Shown: positions 37,609 to 47,535, counted from the first letter of the stretch. The stretch is 64,000 nucleotides of DNA from an uncultured Porphyromonadaceae bacterium (GCA_902461565.1 CABPYL010000004.1:1-64000); one strand, 5' to 3'. Numbers and translations: made by a program. Notes: generated by a model from the sequence alone, not told the origin.

Positions 37609-39150
37609 TTACTCCTCGTTAGTTTCCATACCTATTATGCGCACGCTGCGGTTGTTGTGGTCCAGCACATAGAAGCGGTCGCGCTGCGCGTCGTAGGTAA
37701 GGCCGGTTACGTCGCGGAAACGTGCCTGCTGGCGCAGGTCGCCGTTTTCGGTACCCCAGATATTGCCGTTTGTAGATGGCGCGCGTCCGGCAAAGGTGCG
37801 CACAAGACCGTCGGGAGTGATATAGCGGACACAGAAGTTGAGACAGTCGGAAAAGTAATAGTCGTATACATCGGAGCGTCCTTCGGCCTCATATTCGGGA
37901 TTCTTTACGAAAGCGCCCTGATAGGGACGATGCAGACGGGCGTTGCTGCCTACGGCGTCGGTCCAGTCAGGCATACCGTTTGCGCCGGCGATGATATATG
38001 GTGTGGTGAATTCTTTCTTGCTCCAGTCGTAGTCGGTACGCAGGATATAGTCGCGGTTTATAACCGTCAGGTAGGCATAATCGCCGGAGGGGTGGATTGT
38101 GATCTGGAACTCGTAGCTGGGGTCCATAATCTTGAACAGTTCCTTGAAAGCGCCGTCCTCGAGGTATCCTGTCCACTTCAGCGGTTCGCCGCTCGCGTCG
38201 GTGCCACCGTTGATTACTTTAAGGTAGTCGTTGAAGTCGAGGCGGAACAGCTGGCCGTTTTCATAGCTGTTGAAATAAATCTCGCCGTTTACGGGATGTA
38301 CGGCAACGCCGTTGCACTGCTTGTAGGAAACGAGGGGCTGGCACGACGAACGGTCGCTGAACGTTCCGTCGGCATTGCGGGTTACAAGCCATACGCTTGT
38401 GGAGTGGAGGGCATTATCGTCGCGGTCCGTGGAAACGAGCATATACTTGCCGTCGTTGGTAAAGGCGATGTTACGCAGGCGCTTGGTCTGGAACTTGGTG
38501 GCCGACATCATGCGTTCGGCTACACGGTTCTTAAGATCAAGACGGGCAATTATACCTTCCGAGCGGTCGTAAGCGATATAAAGCAGATCGGGGTAGAGCG
38601 GGTCGATGGCCATACAGCCCTCGGCGTTGAAACCGCATACTTCGTCGAACGAGCCCCATATCTCCCCCTGGTCGTCGTTCTCGTTGCGGTAGCCGCAAAG
38701 TGTGCTCACGACCTTTTTGGGAGTATACTGGAACGGCCGGGCGGATACGCCGCGGACTTCGGTGCCATTCTCGGGAGCAACAACTACTTCTACTTCGCCT
38801 GTATAGGTATCGTTATCGGAGTAGGCGCCGGCGGGAATGAACGCAAACAGTTTGTCGGACATCACATTTACAATTACAGCCTTTTTGCCTCCGATATATA
38901 CCGAGACAATGTTTTTGTCGTTGCCGAAATTGCTGCCGTTAATGATAATCTCTTCCTGCGAGCCGCCTCTTTCGGGGGTGAAGCCCGTTACCGTTACCGG
39001 CAGAGCAGGATTGAAAGGTTCCGACGATTTGATTTTTGAATCGTCGTCGCATGATACCATCATTCCGGCAAGCAGTATAAGGCATGCCCCGAAGAGAATC
39101 TCCGGAAACCGGAAAAGCGATGATTTCACTTTGTCTGATTTAACTTTCAT
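37609..39150 (-). CDS. IPT/TIG and beta-propeller surface lipoprotein
   Basis: A 513-residue lipoprotein, first gene of the SusC/SusD operon. The signal segment ends in lipobox VSC with Cys34 and DDDSK after it, typical of surface-exposed proteins. An IPT/TIG immunoglobulin-like domain spans about 50-140 (VTGFTPERGGSQEEIIINGSNFG). The rest is an NHL-like propeller with repeated units such as NIAFTNDGKYMLVSTDRD, GVAVHPVNGEIYFNS and GLTYDAQRDRFYVLDHNNRSVRII. Such proteins sit with SusC/SusD systems and probably serve as surface glycan-binding proteins. No catalytic residues are evident. Confidence 0.85.
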   Translation of the reverse strand: MKVKSDKVKSSLFRFPEILFGACLILLAGMMVSCDDDSKIKSSEPFNPALPVTVTGFTPERGGSQEEIIINGSNFGNDKNIVSVYIGGKKAVIVNVMSDKLFAFIPAGAYSDNDTYTGEVEVVVAPENGTEVRGVSARPFQYTPKKVVSTLCGYRNENDDQGEIWGSFDEVCGFNAEGCMAIDPLYPDLLYIAYDRSEGIIARLDLKNRVAERMMSATKFQTKRLRNIAFTNDGKYMLVSTDRDDNALHSTSVWLVTRNADGTFSDRSSCQPLVSYKQCNGVAVHPVNGEIYFNSYENGQLFRLDFNDYLKVINGGTDASGEPLKWTGYLEDGAFKELFKIMDPSYEFQITIHPSGDYAYLTVINRDYILRTDYDWSKKEFTTPYIIAGANGMPDWTDAVGSNARLHRPYQGAFVKNPEYEAEGRSDVYDYYFSDCLNFCVRYITPDGLVRTFAGRAPSTNGNIWGTENGDLRQQARFRDVTGLTYDAQRDRFYVLDHNNRSVRIIGMETNEE

Positions 39151-39288
39151 GGTGTGTATAACAATTGGTTTAATTTACTTAACTATGCAATCCCTCAACA
39201 ATCTCTCCTACCGGTAGAAGCCGTACCTGTGGCGGCCCATACTTATTATTACCTTTATACCATTGGTGAAAACCACTTTTCTCGGGTG

Positions 39289-39321
39289 CAAAATAACCTA
39301 AAAATAGTGGCGAAATCCAAA
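39289..39321 (-). promoter_or_regulatory. Possible promoter of the SusC/SusD operon
   Basis: On the minus strand TTTG (39318-39321), 21 bases, then TTATTTTG (39289-39296), one base off the -7 consensus. It predicts a leader of about 130 bases. The imperfect -7 fits regulated expression, but the call is tentative. Confidence 0.4.
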
Positions 39322-39475
39322 AAATACCGTTCATATATTCTGAATTTCTGTTCAAAGACAGCTACAAATGTTAAAATCGACTGTTTTTGCACATACAGTT
39401 CAACACTGACCGGAAAATACAAAAAATATATTCTCATTCAGATGATGGAATGGGGTGTATGTCAATTTTTTGTGC

Positions 39476-39483
39476 TAACTTTG
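39476..39483 (+). promoter_or_regulatory. -7 element of the GH43-like gene
   Basis: TAACTTTG, predicting transcription from about 39490, 28 bases before the ATG at 39518. No -33 match is present, as expected for an activator-dependent PUL promoter. Confidence 0.5.
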
Positions 39484-39517
39484 TATCCGTTATATTTTAA
39501 AGAGAGATTCAGATACC

Positions 39518-40564
39518 ATGAACGATATACACGGACGTTTCCGTTCTTTTATATTTCTTCTACCACTGTTTCTGACACTGGTCTTTACCCTTATTTCTTG
39601 CGGAGACAGTAAACCCGATGGTCGAGAGACAGCCGTTATCGACAACGTGGGATATCCGAGCGCCATATATCATGACGGCATGTATTATCTCACTGTGCAG
39701 AACGACAGCAGCGACGTTATCACCCTCTTTGCATCCCCTAAGCTGGCCGACATAGGCAAGGGACAGAAAAAAGTGATTCTCGACGGCCGCACGAGTAAGG
39801 TGCGTACATTTTACTCGCCGGACATAAACTTTTTTGATGGCAAATGGTACATATATTTTGAAGGCGACGACGGTTACAGCACCGATAACCATCAGATATT
39901 TGTTCTGGAAAATGCCTCGGAGAATCCTCTTGAAGGCGAATGGACGCTCCACGGACCGGTTATTACAAACAGCGAATGGAACTTCTCCATCCACCCCAGT
40001 ACTTTCACGTGTGGAGGCAGGCTGTACATGCTGTGGTCCGGTTGGCAGAAACGCCGCGTAGAAAGTGAGACGCAGTGCATTTTCATTGCCGAGATGGAGA
40101 ACCCATATACCCTTAAATCGGAACGTGTCATGCTGTCGTTGCCGGAGTATGAATGGGAACGGCAGTGGATTAACTCGGATGGCATGCGTTCGGCATATCC
40201 TATTTTCGTGAACGAGAATCCGCAGGGTGTTCTTTCGCCCGACGGCCGCAATGTGATAATATTTTACTCCGCCAGCGGAATATGGACGGAGTTTACGTCG
40301 CTCGGCATGTTGTACGCGCCGGCGACTGCCAATCTTTTAGATCCACGCTCGTGGACAAAACTGCCTGAACCACAGTTTACTCCCGCTCCCGAGACGCCCG
40401 ACAAACGGTCGTCCAACGTGTCGGTGGTCAACAATCAGGACGAAGGCAAAAGCTATTTTGTATATGAAACCCGTATCCGCGACAACGGCAGTTTCAGGCG
40501 CGGCCTGAATATCGCGGAGTTGCAGTGGGACGACAATAGCATGCCCGTTTTAGGCCATCCCTGA
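39518..40564 (+). CDS. GH43-like lipoprotein, probably catalytically inactive
   Basis: A 348-residue lipoprotein (lipobox TLISC, Cys28) with a five-bladed propeller of GH43 type. Aligned by eye to GH43 patterns, all three catalytic acids are replaced. The usual DPxxxxxxGxYYL base is Tyr46 (YPSAIYHDGMYYL), the IDP modulator is His159 (SIHPSTF), and the NEGP acid is Ala226 (SAYPIF). The fold landmarks around them (SPDINFFDGKWYIYF, LYMLWSGW, SWTKLPEPQFTP) are kept. It may therefore bind glycan without cutting it. The gene is divergent from the SusC/SusD operon, and its end overlaps the convergent regulator gene by 15 bases. Confidence 0.75.
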   Translation: MNDIHGRFRSFIFLLPLFLTLVFTLISCGDSKPDGRETAVIDNVGYPSAIYHDGMYYLTVQNDSSDVITLFASPKLADIGKGQKKVILDGRTSKVRTFYSPDINFFDGKWYIYFEGDDGYSTDNHQIFVLENASENPLEGEWTLHGPVITNSEWNFSIHPSTFTCGGRLYMLWSGWQKRRVESETQCIFIAEMENPYTLKSERVMLSLPEYEWERQWINSDGMRSAYPIFVNENPQGVLSPDGRNVIIFYSASGIWTEFTSLGMLYAPATANLLDPRSWTKLPEPQFTPAPETPDKRSSNVSVVNNQDEGKSYFVYETRIRDNGSFRRGLNIAELQWDDNSMPVLGHP

Positions 40565-43500
40565 ACCTTTCTGGTGTGCGGTGGCGTACTCCTTGGGATT
40601 TTGTCCGTATTTGGCTTTGAAGCATTTCGAAAAGTAGGACGATGATGTGAAACCAGACATCAGCGCGACTTCTGTTATTCGCGCGCCTTCCAGCAGCAGT
40701 CGTGCGGCGTGCTCCAGGCGGAAATTCTTCAGATAATCCACAGGAGTCATGCCCGTTATGGCTTTCAGTTTACGGTAGAAGCTGGAACGGCTCATGTTCA
40801 TCCGTTCAGCCATAGTGTCTATGGAAAATTCCTCGTCGCTGATGTTTTCGGCTATGTTAGTGTTGAGTGTGTTGAGGAATTCGGTATCCATGCGGTTGAT
40901 ATACGGTTCGGTTGCTATTATCTCCTGTTGCGGCTGCTCGGACATGAGGCGTCTGTAGAACAGCGCACGGGCTTTCAGCATGTTCACGATCTGCAGCTTA
41001 AGCTGCTTGATTGTGAATGGTTTTTCCACGTATACGTCTACGCCGGCTTCCATGCCCTCTTCCTTGGCTTCGCGGTCCGTTTTTGCGGTGAGCATAATAA
41101 AGGGGATGTGTGAGAATCGGATATCGTTTTTCAGACGCTGGCACAGACGCGCGCCGCTCATGCCAGGCATCATGAAATCGCTGATTATAAAGTCTATGTC
41201 GCTGGTACCGTTGAGTATTGCAAGCGCATCATCGCCGGACGGTGCTGTTATTACGGTGTAGTTCTGCGATAGAGCTTCGGATACTGTCGCAAGAAGTTCT
41301 GCGTTGTCGTCGACAAGCAGAACAGTGATATCGCGGCGCTCGTTGGCCGTTGCATCGTCGCTGTCGCCTATGATTTCGGGCTTGCGGCTTTGCTGTACAG
41401 CTGTGGCAAGCGCGGTATTCAGCGTTATTGTGAATGTGGCACCTCCGGTAGCATTGTTGTCCACAGTGATGCTGCCGTGATGGGCGTTGGCTATAAGTTT
41501 GGCGTATGCCAGGCCGAGACCCGTTCCGAGGGTGGCGGCGACATCATCACCACTCATCTGATAGTAGGTGTCGAATATTCGTTCGCGTTCCTCCTTGGGC
41601 ACACCGGTACCGTCGTCGGATACTTTTATCGCAAATTCGCCGTCGGCCGGGGTGCAAAGTTCCAGGGTTACTTTCGTGCGCGAATACTTCATTGCGTTGC
41701 TTACGATGTTCATTATCACTCGGTCTATTTTGTCGATATCCACGTCGGCAAGAATCTCTACCGGCGGCATAATCAGCTCGAAGGTCTTTCCGGCGGTAGT
41801 CATCGGGTGCTCGAAACGCTCGGCTATGTCGGATATCAGCTTGTTTATGTCGGTGCGCGTGCGCTTGAGCTGAACTTCGGAGCCTGATTGTGCCTTGCGG
41901 AAGTCCAGCAGCTGGTTTACAATCCCCAGAAGGTAATTTACATTCCGGCGCATTGATTTGATGTGTTTCTTGTTGTCCTCGATTTTGTTTTTGCCGTTTC
42001 GTGCGTTCTCGGCCATTTGTTCGAGTGGCAGGCTTATAAGTGTTAGCGGCGTGCGGATTTCGTGGACAAGATTGACGAAGAACTGCATCTTGGCTTCGAA
42101 GGTCTCACGTTCCTTCTGCATGCGCATGTCGTTGATACGCTTGTGGTAGTGCATGCGCACGCGGTGGCGTATGAATATCCAGAGGGCCCAGCCGAGTGCT
42201 ATGGTCAGCACAATGTAGATTATATATGCGTATAGTGTTCTGTACCAGGGTGGTGAAACGGTGATTGTGAGTGTAGTGGCGGTATCGTCAGGTTCAGTTT
42301 CTGATAGAATATGCAGTGTGTATGTGCCAGGCTGCAGATTGGTGTAGGTTACATTCGGTTCCGATATTATATTCCATTCTTTGTCGTAGCCGTCGAGGCG
42401 GTAGCGTAAACGCACAGGTGGCATATCGGCAGAATGTGATGTGGAGAAGAATAGGGTGAAGGTATTGTCGCGGTACGGAATCGTGAGGCTGCTGCGATTG
42501 CACAGCGCGCCTTCCAGACCGAGACGACGGCGTTCCTCGATATCGTTATTGGTGTACGGGAAACGTATGGACTGGATATAGGTACGCACTTTTGTCTCCG
42601 GCGATTTCATTTCGCGAGGATTGAAGATCCGCAGCCCTTTTTCATCGCCATAAACGATACGTCCGTCGCTGAGGATACCGGATATGTCTGTCATTGTCAG
42701 AATATTGGTATACGTATTCGCTTTGTATACAAAAAATTCCGTGCGTTTGTCGGACGCAATCGCTGCCAAGGCCCCGGAGGCATCGCCGAGCCACAGGCGA
42801 CCGTCGCGGTCGCGCTCCATAAAGGTGAGAGGATAATCGTTAGGTACTCCGAAACTGTAAGGAATAAAGTCGCCTGCCGATTCGTCGAAAATGTATATTC
42901 TGTTGTCGTTCGCGGCGGCAAGAAGTTCGCCGGTATTGTCGCAACGCAGGATGGCGACCGATTTGCCATTCAGATTGTCGCTGAAAAGACGTTCCACATT
43001 GGTTTTGTCCTTTCCGCGGGTAAAGATGGAGCCGTCTGCCATCATGAACCATCTTCTGCCGTGCCTGTCCTCGGCAATCGTAAGCGGCTGTTTGTGGCTG
43101 TCGATTTCACGAATGGTACCGAAATTGTCCTCAACATCGTTGTAGCGGCACAGGCCCCAGTTGGTAAGCACGAACAATTCTCCGTCGCCTGCCACAAAAA
43201 TCTTGTGTACAGCGTTGCTCATAAGGGAATTAGGGGTTCTTGCATTGTAAACGTAGTGCCATGTATGGTGCGTATCAAGCGAGTGCCGGAAAACGCCGCG
43301 AGATTCAGTACCGATCCATAGCATGTCGTTGCGGATGGCTATGGACGTTATCCTGTTGCCTTCAGCTCCCGGAATATCCATAGCTATGGGTGTGAGCGAA
43401 GGAAGGTCGAAATACGCCACGCCTTTGCGCGATCCCACCCATACGCGGTTTCCGTCGTCGGACACGCAGATGGCTGTGGCTGCCTCCGGAGAATCGTCTG

Positions 43501-44515
43501 TGCCGAGCTGAATAAGCTCGATGGGCTGTTGCATCATTATCAGATGGCTGACGCCGCCTACTGCAGTGAGTACCAGTAGGTTGTTGTCCATCTCCGGCAT
43601 AATGAACGTTACGTGGTCGTCGGATAGGCGGTTGTTAAGGGATGTTCTCTTTGTTGATGCGATGTTGCGTGCCGAGTGTGATTCTTTGTCGTAGATCCAC
43701 AAGCCTTCGTCGGTGCCAATGATAATCCGTCCACTGGTACAGCACATTGTCTTTATATCGGATGTCAGGCCGGAGGGCTGTTCGAATGTAAGTTTCTTGT
43801 TTAAAAGATTGTATGTGTATATTGTCTTGCCCGATGTTACCATTACGCTTGTTGCGTCGGCACCCATGCGGAGGCTGCTGTGGCCGGCAGTGAATTCGGG
43901 AAGAACAATGGAGTCGATAAGTCCTCCGTTGTTGTTGAATATTTTTAGAATACCTTCGAGGCTTATGGCGTATATGTTTCCGTTGTTTCCTTTCACCATG
44001 TCGCTGAAGAAGGCGCCGTTGCGGCTGTTCTGCTCCAAAGTGTTATCTTTGGTGTTGTAGATGAAATAACCCTGGCCGTATGTGAGGATCCAGATCAGCC
44101 CGTCGCCCACTTCCATAATACGATGTACGGGCGAACTGATAGTTACTCCGTATTTTGTCTTGTACGGAAAGCGCGATGTGATATCGCTGTCCCTGTCGTA
44201 GACCCACAGGCCGTTGGATACCCCGATCCATATCATGTCGTTGTGCTCGAAAAGGTCTATCACATCAGGCAACTGTGGTGCTGCAGCGTTTGTGGACGGG
44301 TAAATAAGTCTTCCTCCGCTGTCGTAGGCATACAGTCCTGAAGCTGTACCGAGCCACAGGAAGCCGTAATGGTCGCGCAGCGCGCACTGGCTTGATTTGC
44401 CGATGGCATAGTCGGTGTTTATTATTTCGCAACTGCCGTTTACTGGCCTCGCCGGGGTTGAGAAACAACACAGCAGCGTCGACAGCGCTGCAAAAATGAA
44501 TGTGCGGAATTGCAT
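40550..44515 (-). CDS. Hybrid two-component system regulator (HTCS)
   Basis: A 1321-residue inner-membrane sensor and regulator in one chain. The order is: signal anchor (1-24), periplasmic two-component propeller repeats, Y_Y_Y domain near 660-740, membrane helix near 755-777, and histidine kinase with His818 in NLVHEIRTPLT. The kinase ATPase domain follows (VSNAMKYS, DDGTGVP, GTGLGL), then a receiver with Asp1113 in IISDFMMPG and a C-terminal AraC-type helix-turn-helix. HTCS proteins sense an oligosaccharide in the periplasm and activate their PUL. The ATG at 44515 is chosen because the next in-frame starts lie within or beside the promoter. It is transcribed alone. Confidence 0.94.
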   Translation of the reverse strand: MQFRTFIFAALSTLLCCFSTPARPVNGSCEIINTDYAIGKSSQCALRDHYGFLWLGTASGLYAYDSGGRLIYPSTNAAAPQLPDVIDLFEHNDMIWIGVSNGLWVYDRDSDITSRFPYKTKYGVTISSPVHRIMEVGDGLIWILTYGQGYFIYNTKDNTLEQNSRNGAFFSDMVKGNNGNIYAISLEGILKIFNNNGGLIDSIVLPEFTAGHSSLRMGADATSVMVTSGKTIYTYNLLNKKLTFEQPSGLTSDIKTMCCTSGRIIIGTDEGLWIYDKESHSARNIASTKRTSLNNRLSDDHVTFIMPEMDNNLLVLTAVGGVSHLIMMQQPIELIQLGTDDSPEAATAICVSDDGNRVWVGSRKGVAYFDLPSLTPIAMDIPGAEGNRITSIAIRNDMLWIGTESRGVFRHSLDTHHTWHYVYNARTPNSLMSNAVHKIFVAGDGELFVLTNWGLCRYNDVEDNFGTIREIDSHKQPLTIAEDRHGRRWFMMADGSIFTRGKDKTNVERLFSDNLNGKSVAILRCDNTGELLAAANDNRIYIFDESAGDFIPYSFGVPNDYPLTFMERDRDGRLWLGDASGALAAIASDKRTEFFVYKANTYTNILTMTDISGILSDGRIVYGDEKGLRIFNPREMKSPETKVRTYIQSIRFPYTNNDIEERRRLGLEGALCNRSSLTIPYRDNTFTLFFSTSHSADMPPVRLRYRLDGYDKEWNIISEPNVTYTNLQPGTYTLHILSETEPDDTATTLTITVSPPWYRTLYAYIIYIVLTIALGWALWIFIRHRVRMHYHKRINDMRMQKERETFEAKMQFFVNLVHEIRTPLTLISLPLEQMAENARNGKNKIEDNKKHIKSMRRNVNYLLGIVNQLLDFRKAQSGSEVQLKRTRTDINKLISDIAERFEHPMTTAGKTFELIMPPVEILADVDIDKIDRVIMNIVSNAMKYSRTKVTLELCTPADGEFAIKVSDDGTGVPKEERERIFDTYYQMSGDDVAATLGTGLGLAYAKLIANAHHGSITVDNNATGGATFTITLNTALATAVQQSRKPEIIGDSDDATANERRDITVLLVDDNAELLATVSEALSQNYTVITAPSGDDALAILNGTSDIDFIISDFMMPGMSGARLCQRLKNDIRFSHIPFIMLTAKTDREAKEEGMEAGVDVYVEKPFTIKQLKLQIVNMLKARALFYRRLMSEQPQQEIIATEPYINRMDTEFLNTLNTNIAENISDEEFSIDTMAERMNMSRSSFYRKLKAITGMTPVDYLKNFRLEHAARLLLEGARITEVALMSGFTSSSYFSKCFKAKYGQNPKEYATAHQKGSGMA

Positions 44516-44542
44516 GCTTGACATGGGATGACTGGTTTTGTG

Positions 44543-44550
44543 CAAAATTA
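44543..44550 (-). promoter_or_regulatory. -7 element of the HTCS gene
   Basis: TAATTTTG on the minus strand. The predicted transcription start is near 44536, so the leader to the ATG at 44515 is about 21 bases. It lies downstream of the preceding gene's terminator. Confidence 0.6.
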
Positions 44551-44601
44551 CTGAATTATCGGATATTCAGGAAGTAGAGAATGTTAAAATCGCACGATTG
44601 G

Positions 44602-44641
44602 AGAAAAAGTAGGGGAGAGGGGACTATGCCCGCTCTCCCCT
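44602..44641 (-). terminator. Rho-independent terminator after the 926-residue protein gene
   Basis: Stem AGGGGAGAG (44611-44619) with CTCTCCCCT (44633-44641), extended by GGG/CCC across a bulged base. On the minus strand it is followed by ACTTTTTC. It isolates the HTCS gene from upstream transcription. Confidence 0.85.
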
Positions 44642-44667
44642 GTGTCGGTGAGATATTACTGATCTAA

Positions 44668-47448
44668 TCAGCGAACGATGAACTTCTTGCCGTCGCGGAT
44701 ATAGAGGCCTGGTGCTGTAGCATTCTTAACCTCGATACCCTGGATGTTGTAGATGCGGCCGTCGGCGGGACGCTGAGCGGGAGCAACTTCGATATCCTCG
44801 ACACCGGTAGTTTCCTCGATAACTTTTGCAACTTCTTCTTTGGTAGTGTCGGCACCGTAGTATACGATGCGGAAGTTGTCGGTTACTACCCAGTCTTTTT
44901 TGGTGTATTCGCCTTCGGGCTTGGCAACGGCGATAAAGAGGTCGCCGGCTTCGCTGAGATTGATAACGGTGTGTGCGCTGTAGAGACCGAGGCGGAACCA
45001 TTCGGTAGCCTGGTTAACGTACTGGGGATAGTAGTACTTGGTGCCGTCGGTAGCGGTTACTTCGGCGCCCTGGCCGGGAGCTGTGCCACCTGCATTGGTA
45101 ATGTTGGGGAGTTCAACGTCATCTTCAGGTTCATTGCCTGCCTGGAGGAATGCGTAGGATACTTTTTCGTTGTCGGGCTGGCCGGGAATCAGCACTTCCT
45201 GCTCGTCTACGATTTCGGTAGCGTTGGCATGGTCGCCATTGCGGTAGAAGCCGTTAACCCATACGGCATAGATACCTGCGGGCATGTTCTGCACATTCTG
45301 GCTGATTTCGCAGTTTGCGGAATCCCAGGATTCGGCTGCAAAGTCGTTGTGGTTGTCGCCGCGGCCCCAGATGGTAGAGTTGGTGAAGTTCCATACGCTG
45401 TCGTCCACACGCTGGCAGAAGCCGGGGTTGATTATACGGTACGAAAGATCTACGGGGTTCTCGAGAGAAGCTTTTTCAATCAAGGCGTCGCGTTCAGCGG
45501 CGGTAACGAGTTTCCACTGAGCGTTAAGGTCGTTGGGGTCGAGATTGCGGCATTCGGTGCCTACGGTTGTCTCGTCGCGCTGACCCTGATCAACGCTTGC
45601 TTCGGGATTCCATGCAACATGTACGTCGGGATAATCGGCCTGGAAGATGTTGTAAACGTTCTCCTTGCCTTCTACGGGTTTGAAGAGCCACTGGCCTGCG
45701 ATACCGCAGTCCATATAGCCACGGTAGTTCATGTAATGGTTGTTTTCGCCGTTGTACAGACCGGTATTGATGTGGAATGTGCCTGCGGCAGCCTCGTCTT
45801 CGGTAGCTTCGAGGGTGATGATGAGGCCTGGCATGCCAAGAGCGGCGTGTGCACCCCAGTCGGAACCGCCCATGAGGAACTGTTTCTGGCCTACGTTGTA
45901 GAGGTAGAATTCACCAACAGCTGCGGGCTGGCCGGGGAATATGTCGGCGTGGGTATAGGCTGCGGCACGCAGACGGGCAATGCGGATAAGATAGAGAGCG
46001 CGGTTGAAGTCGTCGCGTGTTGCGGCGGTTGTGAAAACAGTTTCGGCATTGGCGGTGTTGACTCCGGCAGCCTTGGTTATTGCCAGGATGGCGTTGAAGT
46101 CGCTGATGGTGCCTTTGGACTGGTTTACAACGGTATATATTCCTTCAAGAGTGCTATAGGCCTCCAGGAGTGCAGTGGAGCTTGTTGCATTCTTTAGAGC
46201 TGCGGTTGCATCTTCAATGGCTTTTGTGATCTGGGCAATCTGGGGGAGTTCCTTAGCCTTTTCGATGAGTTCGCTGAGCTGGTTGCGGAGCGGAGTGAGG
46301 TCCTCTGCGATGGGATCGGAACTTACGTAGCGGAGATAGAAGCGTTTGTAGATAAGCCAGTCGCGGTGGTCGTATTCAGCTTTTTCTATACCAACGGTAA
46401 GTGTGCCGTCGGTAACACCGGCCTGGATGTAGGGATTAACGTATGCGCCGTCGAACATTGCGCGGCTGGCGTCGTTGGTGCTGTTGGGAACCCATTTGTT
46501 GGCTGTCTCGGCAAAGTAGCTGTAGCCGTCGGTCTGTTCGTCCTTAGCCTGAGCGAAAATCGACATCACAGTACCTTTAGTTGCGCCGGCAAAGTATTGG
46601 GCACGAAGGTTTTCAGTGCCGTCGAGATATCGCTGCTGAAGCTCTACGCTTTCAATTTCGGTATCGCGGTAGTAGGCCTGTACGGCGAATTCGTAAGTAC
46701 CGGTAGGCAGTCCGGTGAGCTTGACAGAGTTGTTGAATATAATCTGGTGCCAGTATTCCTGTACGGGATATCCGTTCGAGCCTCCGAAACCGTCGCTGCC
46801 GCCGCGTGTATTGTCGACATTGCGCAGCCACTGGTCGATACGGTGGTCGTTGCGGCCGAGGTCAAAGCCGGGAATGAGCCAGGATGCGTCAACGGGACCG
46901 TTCTTTACCTGCTCCTGCATCACGCGGAGGCGTTCTGCACGCGAAACAAGCTGCCATGTGAAGTCCTGAGGGTTATCGGAAAGTTCGCCGTCGGATGCAC
47001 CGATATAGATATCGTTTGCGATGGCGCTGCGCTCGCCGGTACCTTCGGGAGTAGCCTTGGCGGAGATACGGTATGCGTTGGTTACACCGTCTACGGTAAC
47101 AGGTTCAAAAATCCAGTCGGTGAGGTCGCGGTCGGGCTGATCGAGATAGAAACGGTCCTGGTCCGCCCCGTTAAGGCTACCGTTGTTTGTGAAGTTACAG
47201 AAAATGGAATAGCCGTTGTACCCTTCGGGTTTACGCAGTTCAACATCGATACCGTCGTTACCGAGGACCGAGAATGTTGTCCATGTGTCAAAAATCTTGT
47301 GGTTAGGTTCGAGCCACTTTCCTGTTTCAACCTGATAGAGGTAGAAGGAACCGGTGGCGGCTTCACTTCCCTGATAGGGAGAGCTTACAGCCCACGCCGA
47401 CATTGCGGACATGAAAGCCGCACATGCGAGTAATTGTTTTCCTTTCAT
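44668..47448 (-). CDS. Large secreted protein with duplicated modules and T9SS-like tail
   Basis: A 926-residue exported protein with a signal peptide (1-20). It is internally duplicated. Trefoil-like modules begin GSFYLYQVETGKWLE (about 32) and GEFYLYNVGQKQFLM (about 517). Each is followed by a jelly-roll-like module with WLIPGF or RIINPGF and a YRDTE/YRNGD strand. Helical linkers such as LRNQLSELIEKAKELP separate them. The C-terminus GRIYNIQGIEVKNATAPGLY plus IRDGKKFIVR resembles the type IX secretion sorting tail common in Bacteroidales. No catalytic motif was recognised; glycan binding is the likely role. It has its own promoter and terminator and lies between the HTCS gene and the plus-strand arm. 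Confidence 0.72.
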   Translation of the reverse strand: MKGKQLLACAAFMSAMSAWAVSSPYQGSEAATGSFYLYQVETGKWLEPNHKIFDTWTTFSVLGNDGIDVELRKPEGYNGYSIFCNFTNNGSLNGADQDRFYLDQPDRDLTDWIFEPVTVDGVTNAYRISAKATPEGTGERSAIANDIYIGASDGELSDNPQDFTWQLVSRAERLRVMQEQVKNGPVDASWLIPGFDLGRNDHRIDQWLRNVDNTRGGSDGFGGSNGYPVQEYWHQIIFNNSVKLTGLPTGTYEFAVQAYYRDTEIESVELQQRYLDGTENLRAQYFAGATKGTVMSIFAQAKDEQTDGYSYFAETANKWVPNSTNDASRAMFDGAYVNPYIQAGVTDGTLTVGIEKAEYDHRDWLIYKRFYLRYVSSDPIAEDLTPLRNQLSELIEKAKELPQIAQITKAIEDATAALKNATSSTALLEAYSTLEGIYTVVNQSKGTISDFNAILAITKAAGVNTANAETVFTTAATRDDFNRALYLIRIARLRAAAYTHADIFPGQPAAVGEFYLYNVGQKQFLMGGSDWGAHAALGMPGLIITLEATEDEAAAGTFHINTGLYNGENNHYMNYRGYMDCGIAGQWLFKPVEGKENVYNIFQADYPDVHVAWNPEASVDQGQRDETTVGTECRNLDPNDLNAQWKLVTAAERDALIEKASLENPVDLSYRIINPGFCQRVDDSVWNFTNSTIWGRGDNHNDFAAESWDSANCEISQNVQNMPAGIYAVWVNGFYRNGDHANATEIVDEQEVLIPGQPDNEKVSYAFLQAGNEPEDDVELPNITNAGGTAPGQGAEVTATDGTKYYYPQYVNQATEWFRLGLYSAHTVINLSEAGDLFIAVAKPEGEYTKKDWVVTDNFRIVYYGADTTKEEVAKVIEETTGVEDIEVAPAQRPADGRIYNIQGIEVKNATAPGLYIRDGKKFIVR

Positions 47449-47527
47449 AAGGTGAAATGTTAGATATTGGTTTTTCGGTTATATAATAGGATATATATAA
47501 TTTACGGTATCGATTTCTTCGGTGCTG

Positions 47528-47535
47528 CAAAATTA
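47528..47535 (-). promoter_or_regulatory. -7 element of the 926-residue protein gene
   Basis: TAATTTTG on the minus strand, about 80 bases before the start at 47448. No well-spaced -33 element is present. Confidence 0.5.

Larger units (their letters stand above)
39151..39517. other. Divergent intergenic region of the PUL
   Basis: This 367-base region separates the SusC/SusD operon (minus) from the GH43-like gene (plus). It contains a promoter facing each way and no credible gene. It is the natural place for binding sites of the HTCS regulator, but I could not define an operator by eye. Confidence 0.6.

Noticed and set aside
37657..39039. 460-codon open frame opposite the IPT/TIG lipoprotein gene
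   Set aside because: Antisense shadow: composition mirrors the real gene and no family motif is present.
39154..39612. 152-codon frame across the divergent PUL promoter region
   Set aside because: It spans two promoter elements and the start of the GH43-like gene in another frame, and its protein has no recognisable features.
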